From Diplocarpon mali (Eukaryota > Ascomycota > Leotiomycetes > Helotiales > Drepanopezizaceae), in the NCBI GenBank assembly GCA_024741835.1, contig JAENRP010000112.1, forward strand, positions 1 to 64,000: a stretch of 64,000 nt of DNA, written 5' to 3'. Every line of letters starts with the position of its first letter. Positions within the stretch are counted from its first letter, which is position 1. Shown here piece by piece: positions 10,926 to 23,524 of this stretch. A model generated the notes under the pieces. It was not told the DNA's origin. It was given only the letters and a program-made list of their open reading frames with translations, and did no database searches. The translations under genes and the position numbers were made by a program.

Positions 10926-12980
10926 CGAGGCCGTGGGAGATGGCGAGGGCGGACGCGGCGGGTTGGAGATGAAGGTGGCTTTTGTGTAGGAGCCTTGGTC
11001 GTAGGTCTGCTCCTGGGATGTGGCAGCGATGGCGCACATGGCGGCTTTCTCGAGGTCAAACGTCAGAGCGAAGATGATTGCTCGGGGTGCTGGACATATC
11101 TCCAAAAGCAGACGTGGATAGTAGGCACGCACGTGGCGTCTTGCGTGAGGGATTGAAGTACATTCTCAAGACATCTCTATTCCTCCGGGACGGCAGTAAC
11201 AAGGTCACGTCTCGGGCTCCTTTGACGATCGGTCTTAGGGCCGGGGAAGAGATTACCCACGAGGCTACATCTCCAACTGCACGACGCGACATGACGATCA
11301 GATTGCTACGCGGCTTTTGCAACGCATGCTCGCCTCGCCAAACACCCCCCTCTCTTCTCTGGATCTATGATACATATTTCACAACGCATCAGGATAAACA
11401 GCACACAAGACACCTCACTACAGGCCGTCAATCAATTTCCCAGCAGAGCATTATGCTTCCGAGTCCATCTATCGCTTCCAGCCGTCCGAGTGCTGATGCA
11501 GATATCAAGAAACTGAATTAGGCGACCTCCCCCCCCCTCTCTCTTCTCCAGAGGCGAGGGTTCGCTGACGAGATTGAAATTCTGTTTCGAGACTCTCCTT
11601 TTCAAGACTGGGTGAAGGCACCATTTCCAGTTTGCGGATCCCGTGTCCACGTACCATACCATGGTTTGAACAAGACCGGGCTTGCAATGATCGCGTACAC
11701 TTACAGCCAGCGTCCCGAGTGAAAACACGTCATAGAAGCGCCGACGTTGGCACACCGTGCAGGTTCAGGATCCCCACACGACCAGCCGTCTATTCCCGGT
11801 GCTGTACAGCACACACAGCCACATCTGCGAGTCCTCCAAGAGGCGAGGGCTTGCTGCGACGAGATTGCCGATGAGATCTCCGGCGGACGGAGACAGAGCG
11901 GTGCTTCGAGAGACCGGCGCGCAGCGGGCTCTGTCAAGAGCTCTTAATCGCGCCCGCCCCGCAGAGATGGGAACGAGGAGCTAGCCACACGGAGGTAAAA
12001 CACCCTCCACAGAACGGGCCTCGCGCGCGTACTTTGGCAGCCAGCGTGAAGGCCGGAGAGGCGTGGTGCGAGGCTCGCTTCCCTGTCTCGGTAGCGATGG
12101 AGCAGCAGCTAAACAAACAAGCGAGCCGAGAGCCAGCGGAGCGGCCGGCTCGACAGCACGCCGTCTGTGTGGTGCGCAGAACGCCGGGTGCCAGCGCCTG
12201 GGCTGGCATCTCTCTGGATGGCATCTCTTGTTCGGGGCTGGAATCTCCGAACGGCGGCTGGTGGTGTGCAGCTGCCACTCTGCGGGGGTCGTTTTGCGCA
12301 GCCTCTGTGCTGTGCCCCGTTTTCTCGCCATCGCCAGTCGGAATACGAGCATCTGACTGTCTGCTACAGCTCTTAGTATTGGAGCGCTCTCGTGCGGTCG
12401 ACAGTTGCGTGAGTCTGAAGCCAGGATTGGGTGTTAGGCCGGTCACTGCGTGCTGTTGTCATCCTCGAGCTGCTGGACCTTCCTGTGCGTTCTCGATGTG
12501 CAGCTAGGTTCTAGAGTATTAGAGGACGGGATCGTGACTCGGGCTGGAGGAGAGACAGGTGGAAGGGACGAATTTCGATTTCCTTGTTGGTATAGGATGA
12601 TGACGATGCAGAAAATGGCATTTGGAATATTACGATAGTGACAGCGGCCTTGATATCAGAGACTATAATTTAAACCCCAAGATATTCTGTCGCACTTTTG
12701 AAATGCAGTTGCTAGAGGTCAAATCAATTCGAAAATTCCAGCTTATTCAAGCCAGCCAGCCCAGGCCGAGACACGGCTTCCCGAGGTTGTGGGCGCCTCT
12801 ATTCAAGAAAAGGTGTCACTGTCGTCTCCGATACATATTCCATCTTAGTGTCCCGTTCATCAGTGATTCTACTCAGAACTTTACGGCGTCATGTCTTCGC
12901 TTGATCCTGTCAGGAGCTGGTCTTCTTTTCCCAACTGAAATCGTGTCAGCTCGAGCATGAGGCCCTGTAATACCACCCAC
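10926..12980. other. Convergent intergenic region, no gene supported
   Basis: This 2-kb space lies between the 3' ends of the Kelch gene and the carrier-family gene. ORFs of up to 170 codons overlap each other on both strands around 11930-12510 in GC-rich sequence, the usual sign of chance ORFs. I recognise no motif. Part must be 3' UTR of both genes. Confidence 0.5.
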
Positions 12981-14399
12981 TCACAGATCCAAGAAGAGCT
13001 TCCACAAGATGGAGAAAATTAAACCCTGCAAGCCGTTGCACAGAATCCTCGTCTTGAGCCCTCTGCCAAATAGTCCAGTAATCCCGTCCATGAGAATCAC
13101 TTGTCTTGCAGCCTCGGCTACATGCACACATCAGCACCCATCCTCGAGGTTTGCTACGAAGGCAAGCTTTCGATATGACGCTTACCATATGAGACCTGTG
13201 TGTCATTGACCTGGCGGTACGTCTTGACGACTCGTAGGGAGTTCGACACCGTATCGGAGACTACCGAAGCGATGAATCCGATGAGAGCCAGGCGGAGCAG
13301 CCATACGAATATAGAGTCTTTTGGTGGCGCAGGAATAGTCTCCATGAGAGTATTATACTGAAGCGACGTAAGTACGATGTGAGTGGCGCTATTTGCACAT
13401 TCTGGGGGTGGTTTATCTGACGGTAGCAAACCACGGATAGTTCCCGACGAATGTGGCAGCAGCGGTGGCGAGAGCACCCCACCAGAGACTGAAGACCCCG
13501 TCCGTCTTGATGCGTTGACGCAGAAGGGCAGTCCCGCGTGCACCTTGGACCTGTAGCGTTGTCTTCAAGGTGTCGACTGGGGTGAGGATCATGCGAAAGG
13601 ACGCAGCACTGTGAGACGGACCAGTTTCAGAGCTTGCACGTCAACGCGACAGGGAGAGCCTCGGGTGATATACCATAGAGAGACAAAGATGGTCTTGACA
13701 GGCGAAGGCATGTCCTTGAGATAGGAGTTGGAAGCCAGCAAGGCAAGAATACCTGCGTTAGCGGCGGTGTCGCCGAATCGAGAGACGGGCCCTGGATCAC
13801 TCGTTAGATACAGAGTCAGTTTAGATTACAGAAATCATGCGTACTGACCTTGCACCAGTGCAGCTCCCATGCCTTGATAGTAGCGTCCCAAACCCCCGTC
13901 GTGACGAAGCGTTCTGGTCGCAGCGGTGAACGAAGTTCCAAACCGGTATTGATAGTTCATGATCGTCCTGAGCGGCTAGAAAGGGCTCAGCAAGTTTTCA
14001 TCGCAAGCAGAGAGGCCCCAGTACCATCAAAAGCAGCACTTGTAGAACCATGGCGGCAGCACCACTCAAGCCTCCTCCGAGGGCTCGCTTGAGTGCGCCT
14101 TTGAGATCAAACTGCAATGATTTAGTACATGGCAACGGCCTTCTAGCATGCTTCCGGCTTACCTTAACATCACCTCCAGCATCTACCCACCCTTTGACGA
14201 ACACCGCGAGAACGAGGGCCGCAACGATGAACCAAAATAATCGCCACAGCCACCACCTGACACGCCTCCCCTCGAGTTTCGGCTCATTTTCGCTCGTGAT
14301 CGACTGGCGCCCTGACTGATGGTCACCTAACAGCGCTGTCTGCTCTGATGGGTCATCGCGAGGCGTTTGGATCTCGGGGTCTTCTTCTTGAACTGCCAT
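12981..14399 (-). CDS. Mitochondrial-carrier-family protein with an extra N-terminal membrane segment
   Basis: There are seven exons: 14399-14163, 14111-14025, 13975-13849, 13791-13674, 13608-13422, 13357-13186 and 13117-12981. All are GT-AG and in frame, giving 354 residues. After a polar N-terminus comes a hydrophobic helix (WWLWRLFWFIVAALVLAVF, about residues 48-66) ahead of the six carrier helices. Only the second repeat carries the standard carrier signature (PVDTLK). The first has PLRTIM, without the acidic residue, and the third has SDTVSN, without the proline. The stretches NYQYRFGTSF, RFGDTAANAG and GNYPWFATYN resemble a poorly studied carrier type that I recall from fungi, algae and protists. 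Substrate unknown; location in the inner mitochondrial membrane is inferred from the fold. The ATG at 14399 is the first in frame. Confidence 0.9.
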
Positions 14400-15666
14400 G
14401 GCGTCTTGTTCGTCGGGGATGTTAACGAGATGTTGAGCCCCATCCTTGGTGTCGGCGTGAAGGCGTAGCTGCTTAGTAATAAGCTTCGGAGATGTCGTGC
14501 TATTTGCCGAGACTCCGGCCTGCGGTTTGAAGGTCAGTTCTCGAGTGGCTTAGCGAGTGGCTCGCGTGTTGCCGAGCATAATAGGGGTTGCGGGGAATCA
14601 TCAACAGGTATATGAATACTTGAGATCACTCGCGATGGCAAGGAATGGCTAATTAAAGTGGCGTAATTCATTGACCCAGCCGTGATCATTTCTAGTGTCA
14701 TTTGTCGTTACGACTCCGCATTTGTCTCTTTAAAAGGTTATCAGTTCTTGGTAAACCAGCGTCACCTGGGTCTATTTACTCGCTCGAAACTCTTCCACGT
14801 TTACTGGCACCAGCTTTTCGAGCCCCATGAATAGATTTATACGTGGATCGACATGACAAAGATCTTACTTCTGGTAGCCTCTCCTATCGGGCTTCCAACC
14901 AATCACAAGACTTCACAGGCGAAGTAAGAGTCCAAGATCTGATGAGGCACCAACCAGGATCAACAACTTGGCCTGCAGCACGGGACGGCAGATAATTGGT
15001 TTCTAGGCCCAATTCTCTGGGATGCTGGCCGTCGATTGAAAAGTGAATCCGGAAGTTCGTGTGGGACGGCGGCGGACGGGAAATAATTCGACAAGAGATG
15101 CTTTCATAGAAGTTCTACTGCGTAGTCGAAATCGTAATGAGCGACACAACCTGGTACTGCAAGGATCTACAGCATAACTGGTCCAAGACCAGTGCAGATT
15201 TGATTGGTAAGATGGTTCTAGCTAGAACTGCTCTCGACTAATTGGCGATAGTTATCTCTTCGGAGATGAGGACTGCTCTCTTCGGAGCCGTAACTCTCAT
15301 TAGTCGCTGGGCCATTGTCATGGATATTCGACGAGCTCCATACAGATTGAGGACACAGTGCTCAAATCACATGAAAAGAGGGGAGAATCTGAGGTTCCTA
15401 AGGTGAATCGATATGAAAGTTTTCCTGCCACAAGTGATGCAGACCACAAACATAGAGATGCAGGCACGGAACAAGACACTGTCCGTACGCGTATGCTTAG
15501 GTCAAGATAAACCGACCAACTCCGCCGAGTTCGCAAACAGTTCAACTTGCCATTTGATTTATTGAGATTCATGCACAGGTCCTAGCCACTCGCGGGGCTA
15601 CGGTTAACTGAATCCCCAAGACCCTTCCTTGGCTGCCAAAATTACCTTCACTCCACACCCACACAA
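14400..15666. other. Intergenic region, no gene seen
   Basis: This 1.27-kb stretch holds the promoter of the carrier-family gene and the 3' flank of the YggS-type gene, both on the minus strand. Only very short ORFs occur, and no repeat or RNA gene is recognisable. Confidence 0.6.
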
Positions 15667-17905
<2,239 letters not shown>

Positions 17906-19128
17906 TGACAATCTGACGGCGCGAAAATAGATTTTGCATTTCCCAGATAAGCAAAGCAAAGCTCGACCACTGCGGGTGCATTACTCGTACAGCACAGAAG
18001 CACAGATTAGCTTGCTATCAGACTCAGACTTTTCGATCGGGTCTGACGAGACCGGTAGAGTTTTGGCGGGGTATGGATGTATAGTATTGGGGCTGGGGCT
18101 GGGGCAGGGCCTGGAGTATGGGATGGATTCGAATGCTATTTTTGCTGGGAGTTGATTGCTGACGCATTCAATACAGTCCGGTCCACACTCCACAGTACGA
18201 ACATTGGTCGAGCGGGCAGGCCGTGGGAGTCGATGTAGCCGGCACACACTTGTTGGAAGGATGGGCTTCGAATGCAGTCTCTCGAAACACAATCGTTGCC
18301 CGATTGCTGCTGGCCCTTCGCAGACAGATCTGAAGCTCTGTGACAAGACCGGACCGGACAGCACAGTAACAAGAACAAGAACAACACCTCGCATGCAGAG
18401 TATCAGATCTCTCCTCGCACTCGCCTACTGGCGAGGAGGCTTGTTGACTTTGACACGATCCCATCTCGCCATCTCAAGTCCCTTGCGCCCTGCGAGCTCC
18501 GGCCCTGCGGCCAACAATTTCGCATCTCCTATTTCTGTTGGCATGTATGTTTGTATTTCTACGGCTTGATTGTGAAGCAACTTGCAAAGGAACTACTGCA
18601 CACGCTCATCCAGGCTCGGTGTTTCGTATCCAGCCCCGCCCGTACCCTTGCATCCATAAGCCGACCGACCCCTGGCATATTTCAGGGGTCAGGAGAAGAA
18701 AGAATTCCAAGCGGGCGACCCCCTCAAGATCCTACAACGTCAACTACCTCCCCTCGCCTCACATGCATTGCTTTCCCTCCGCCGCTCTGCTTCGAATCGC
18801 TGTGAATCGATCTTTGCAGACTTCTACGCTGTTTTTCTTTCGGGGAATGGCGCCGGCCTGGGAGGCAAAGTACGAGAACGGAAATCACATCATACCCAAG
18901 CCCGTCGGCGCGAGGACCACCGAAGAACATTTGACGTAGATCTCGGGACTCTTTGACGATAATACGAATCTCTTTTCACATCAGCATATTTGACACTTCT
19001 GCCGGGCCCCGATCGAGCACCCTTCCGTCATTGTCTCACCAGACTCTCCACAACCCCAGATCCTGCTAATCCTCAGCTGCCAGTCTCCTCGACACCAGCC
19101 CATACAGTGACGAAGACAAAGCCTTTTC
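17906..19128. other. Divergent intergenic region between YggS-type and MscS-type genes
   Basis: This 1.2-kb shared upstream region must hold both promoters and the leader of the channel gene. Overlapping ORFs on both strands (for example 18156-18569) look like chance reading in GC-rich DNA. A G-rich imperfect repeat with unit GGGGCT occurs near 18090-18112. Confidence 0.55.
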
Positions 19129-21957
19129 ATGTCCTTCCGAAACTCTTTACGATCGCCGACCGACTTCAACCGCCGGGGCTTCCAGCCTTTAGCTACGAAT
19201 AACGCTACGAATAACGATACGAGTAACGCTTTGAATATGGGCGCCTACGATACCGAGGGCGACATTCCCCTCACCAGTGTACAGACACGCTCTTCCTCGA
19301 CCGGAGCCAGAAGAAGAGGCGAGGGCATCCTCCACGATGGAGATACGAGCAATCAAACCAACGACGAAGAGAAGAAGGGCCTCTTTCGTCATCACCAAGG
19401 ACGCATTGGGCGGCGGAAGGTCAAGAAGATCAACGGCGCCCCGGTCCGGGTAGGAACGGATGGTGAGGAAATAACCGTAACGGGGGTGGGCAGGCTATAC
19501 AACAAGATTGTGGGGTACTCGCTCATCACCAGATACCTGGTGTACGTCGCTCCTATAGCGATCGTGCTTGCGGCGCCAGTGGTCATCTTCGCGGTTGCCG
19601 ACCGTGATGCCCGTTTCGCTGGGACAGGAGTCAAGGTCTGGCTCTTTTGGCTTTGGATCTTGATCCTGTGGCTGAGTATCTGGGTCTCGAAACTGGTATC
19701 CAAGGCGATCCCCTCCGTCTTCATGTTCCTCTGCGGAGTGGTATCATCGGGGACTCGGAAGTACGCTACCATCTTGAAAGCTGTCGAAATTCCGCTTTCT
19801 ATGGTCGGATGGACCATCACGGCATTGGTCACATTCACGGCTCTGACATCCACCAAGCTGAATCCTGGAAAGCAAAAAGGTTGGGTTAATGTCATGAGCA
19901 GGATCTTAGCGCCAGCGTTGATTTCCAGCATTCTGTTCTTGGTCGAGAAGATGCTGGTCCAGCTGGTGAGTATCAATTACCACAAGCGATCTTTCCATGG
20001 GAGGATCAAGGACTCGAAGCGGAATATTCATCTACTGGACCTGTTATACGATGCCAGCCGACAGTTGTTTCCTCCCTACTGCCCGGAGTTTATCGACGAG
20101 GACTACCTGATCAGCGATAGTATTGAGGCTATGCTGTCGAAAAACATGGGTCACAATCGCTCTGGATCTGCAAATCCAATGCGGATTATTGGCAACATTG
20201 GGCGAGTTGGGGATAAGGTCACTTCAATATTCGGCAATATCGCTTCCGAGATTACTGGAAAGCAGGTCTTCAATCCCACGTCTTCCCACTCTGTCATTGT
20301 TGAAGCGCTAGAGAAGACGAAATCTTCCGAAGCTCTAGCCAAGAGGCTGTGGATGTCTTTCGTAGTTGAAGACAAGGACGCTCTGTATGCCGAAGACATC
20401 GAGGAAGTTCTGGGCCAGGGACGGCAGACAGAGGCCGATGAAATCTTCAGCGCTTTGGATAATGACGGAAACGGAGATATCAGTCTGGAGGAGATGATTA
20501 TGAAGGTCGTGGAAATCGGACGAGAAAGGACGGCTATCAACGCGAGCATGCGAGATGTTGGTCAAGCGATTGGCGTCTTGGACTCGGTACTCGTCACTAT
20601 CCTGTCTGTGATTGCTCTGTTCATCTTTGGTAAGTTGCGACCCCTTCTCGTTCACGCTTTCTCACTTCTCACAAACACAGTTGCGTTCCAAAATAACAAC
20701 TTCGTCACAATGCTTGCTACGGCAGGAACAACACTGCTCTCGCTGTCCTTCGTCTTCGCCGCGACCACCCAAGAATTTCTCGGCTCTTGCATTTTCCTAT
20801 TCGTCAAGCATCCATACGATGTAGGCGATCGGGTTGACATTGACCACATCTGCCTCGTCGTGGAGCAAATCTCCCTTCTCTATACGATCTTTAAACGCAT
20901 CGATACCATGAAAATGGTCCAAGTCCCCAACATCGTCCTTAACAACCTCTGGGTCGAAAACGTGACCCGATCCAAGGCCATGAAAGAGCAACTCGAGATG
21001 TTCATCTCTTTCGACACAACTCTTGAAGACATCGATCTCCTCCGCGCCGAAATGGAAGCCTTTGTACGTGCGCCCGAAAACTCACGCGATTTCCAACCCG
21101 ATATCACCCTCGAAGCTACCGGCATCGGGAACATGGACAAGCTACAGCTCAAGGTCGAGATCAGACATAAGTCCAACTGGGCCAACGAGAGCGTGCGCGC
21201 GGCGCGCCGCTCAAAGTTCATGTGCGCCTTAGTCCTCGCCCTCCGCAAGATCCCCATCTACGCTCCAGGCGGCGGGCATGAGCCCATCGGCGGGCACACG
21301 AACCCTGGATACAGCGTCGTCATCTCGGACTCCTGGGCCACCGAAGCTCGCGAAAAGGCCGAAGCTGCGAAGGAAGGCATGCGGCTAGTCCCAACCTCCA
21401 AGCCAGATGACGCGGGCAAGTCGAGTGAGTTAGCCGACCACCTCGGCTCGAAGGTTGAGGAGAGCGCCGCGGAGTCAATTAACAAGAGACGACCGGGTGA
21501 TGATCCCAGCGCGGCTTGGTCGAGCGCAAGGGATTCTGCTGGCGGCGACAGCTCAGAGCCACGGCGCAGCACTGACACCGACAATCTCAAGACAACACTC
21601 CTCAAGCGAGCAAGCACCCACGGGCGACGAAAGCAGGGCGAGCATTTACCTCCAATTCCAGCGTTCCAGCCGAGTGTGAATGTTAGGACGCCGAGCCCGC
21701 GCACTGCACAAGGGTTTGAGCGCCGGGATGTGTTGGACGAGGAGGCCGAATTGGATGATGTTTATGGAGGTGGTGGTTACGGGAATCAGACTACTATTCA
21801 GGGAGGTGTATATCCTGCGCAAGGTACTGCTGGCTATGGATTATTCCCGCCTTCAGGGCAGCAGCAGAGGCCAGAGCCAGCGGCTGGTGCGAATTCTTCT
21901 CAGGGAAAGCCTAGGGGGCTGAGTTTGGAGCTTAAGAGATCGGGATCCGGGGCATAA
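19129..21957 (+). CDS. EF-hand mechanosensitive channel, MscS family (Msy1/Msy2 type)
   Basis: There are two exons, 19129-20629 and 20681-21957, giving 925 residues. The 51-nt intron (GTAAGT...CACAG) is a multiple of three and contains no stop, so the unspliced frame stays open. Membrane helices lie at about residues 125-270. An EF-hand loop with all ligands (DNDGNGDISLEE) is at 444-455. Next come the pore helices and the MscS beta domain with PYDVGDRVDI and VQVPN..L. The C-terminal 220 residues are polar and disordered. In fission yeast, Msy1 and Msy2 sit in the ER membrane and shape the calcium rise after hypo-osmotic shock; the same role is inferred here. A short Ser/Arg-rich N-terminus precedes the first helix. 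The ATG at 19129 is the first long-frame methionine. The next gene follows on the same strand after 1.6 kb. Confidence 0.95.
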   Translation: MSFRNSLRSPTDFNRRGFQPLATNNATNNDTSNALNMGAYDTEGDIPLTSVQTRSSSTGARRRGEGILHDGDTSNQTNDEEKKGLFRHHQGRIGRRKVKKINGAPVRVGTDGEEITVTGVGRLYNKIVGYSLITRYLVYVAPIAIVLAAPVVIFAVADRDARFAGTGVKVWLFWLWILILWLSIWVSKLVSKAIPSVFMFLCGVVSSGTRKYATILKAVEIPLSMVGWTITALVTFTALTSTKLNPGKQKGWVNVMSRILAPALISSILFLVEKMLVQLVSINYHKRSFHGRIKDSKRNIHLLDLLYDASRQLFPPYCPEFIDEDYLISDSIEAMLSKNMGHNRSGSANPMRIIGNIGRVGDKVTSIFGNIASEITGKQVFNPTSSHSVIVEALEKTKSSEALAKRLWMSFVVEDKDALYAEDIEEVLGQGRQTEADEIFSALDNDGNGDISLEEMIMKVVEIGRERTAINASMRDVGQAIGVLDSVLVTILSVIALFIFGKLRPLLVHAFSLLTNTVAFQNNNFVTMLATAGTTLLSLSFVFAATTQEFLGSCIFLFVKHPYDVGDRVDIDHICLVVEQISLLYTIFKRIDTMKMVQVPNIVLNNLWVENVTRSKAMKEQLEMFISFDTTLEDIDLLRAEMEAFVRAPENSRDFQPDITLEATGIGNMDKLQLKVEIRHKSNWANESVRAARRSKFMCALVLALRKIPIYAPGGGHEPIGGHTNPGYSVVISDSWATEAREKAEAAKEGMRLVPTSKPDDAGKSSELADHLGSKVEESAAESINKRRPGDDPSAAWSSARDSAGGDSSEPRRSTDTDNLKTTLLKRASTHGRRKQGEHLPPIPAFQPSVNVRTPSPRTAQGFERRDVLDEEAELDDVYGGGGYGNQTTIQGGVYPAQGTAGYGLFPPSGQQQRPEPAAGANSSQGKPRGLSLELKRSGSGA

Positions 21958-23524
21958 ACTCATGAGTGCAAAGGGAGGGTTAGATGACACGCAGAATCTG
22001 CTTCATCTGCATAGGGTTTTAGAGGTGGCTGAACAGATTAGGTGGAGTTTGTACGTGGTGTATCTAAACGCATCATAGGGAGGGTTTGGGTACTCGTATA
22101 TTAGGCGAATTTTAGCAGAACACAGTACATAAATGGACAGGTACAGAGAATAGTATATGAAGGAATGAAGATGATACAGAGCAGAGTAATCTTTTCTCGT
22201 TATAGATGTGACATTGAGTGGATCATCACAGGAGACGAGAAAGGGTCAGGGGTAATGAGTGATGCATATACCACTGTAGGAAACAGATAGAGCAGCGGCA
22301 TCACGTTCACCAAAATAGCGAAACAATAATTCCCGGAAACCGTTATACAACACTTCCGTCTTGCACGCCGTCCCCCTTTCCCCCTTCCTCCCCACTTTGC
22401 GTCCTCGCGATTGGTGGGAAGAGGTGACGCTGCAAAACCACCTTGCTATTTCCTTGTAGGTAAGAAGCTCGACGGCGAGCTTACCAACGGCTCTAAAGAT
22501 TGACTGACAGAATAGAACAGCAACGACTAAGGCTAATTTGAAAACTTTGCTTGTTTTATATTTTGGAAATGGTGTGAGAGAATTGTTGAGTATTTGAAAG
22601 TGATCTATTGATAATTTTCTGTAAAAAAAGGAAGAATGCGGGATGTTTAAATCTCGCGCACGAAATCGAGTTTCAGCACTGTGATTGTCATAAATTCACT
22701 GGATGATGGATCTTACGTGGGTACAGGACTCATATGCATTCTCAGAAAGAAGTCAATCGCAGATGGGATTTATCTAAAAACAATAATCCTTCGCTTAACA
22801 TGCTCCTCGCTTAGTAAAGGGGTAATCAGATAATGATGTTTACTCCGGATCTGCGAGTAAACTAAGGCTGTACGATTATCAGCACAGTAGAATACCAAGA
22901 GATTGCGGCATGCCAATCTCTGCTCCATTTGCGACCCCCCGTTTTATCTTGTGCACCTAACAGGTTTCTTGTGTTCTCCTTCGTTTGCTGTTGCTGAGGG
23001 GTGGCTCCGAAATATAATTTCTTGAGTTTGCACGACTTCAAATTGACTTTGCCCATTAGCTGCTTGCTGGTCACAATACGTCAAACAGCCCGTGTGTCCT
23101 GGAGGATGCGTGTAGTCACGGCGCCTAAGCCAGAATATACTATCGCAAGAACTCCTATTTGTGTCAAATAATTCAGAACAACCAGCGACAGATTAAAAAG
23201 CGCTAGAAATGCAAATATCAAGGAGATTCCATCATGTGACCAACTGTGATCAAGGGTCTTTCTCGGGCTTGGCTTGATTGATATGCTCGATGACGTCCTA
23301 TCGCCGAGGCGTGTGTCCCCTCCCAGTACCTGCTTGGTGAAAGGGATGCGGAGACAGTCAACGCGCCCTAAATGGTAAGTCTAAATATTTTGTCGCAATC
23401 TATTTTCTCGTGTTATTGTTCGTCAATGGTAGGAGCTATTTCTTTTCTCTACGACAAGGCGATTCAAGATTGACATGCATGGCTTACGCTCAGATAACCT
23501 CAACAAACTGCGAACCAGTACTCG
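21958..23524. other. Intergenic region, no gene seen
   Basis: This 1.57-kb gap lies between two plus-strand genes and is relatively AT-rich from about 22500 to 22850. It holds only short ORFs and no recognisable RNA or repeat. It must include the channel 3' UTR and the promoter of the Mug190-like gene. Confidence 0.6.

Noticed and set aside
11934..12507. Opposing 170- and 157-codon ORFs
   Set aside because: They overlap almost fully on opposite strands in GC-rich DNA and neither has a recognisable domain.
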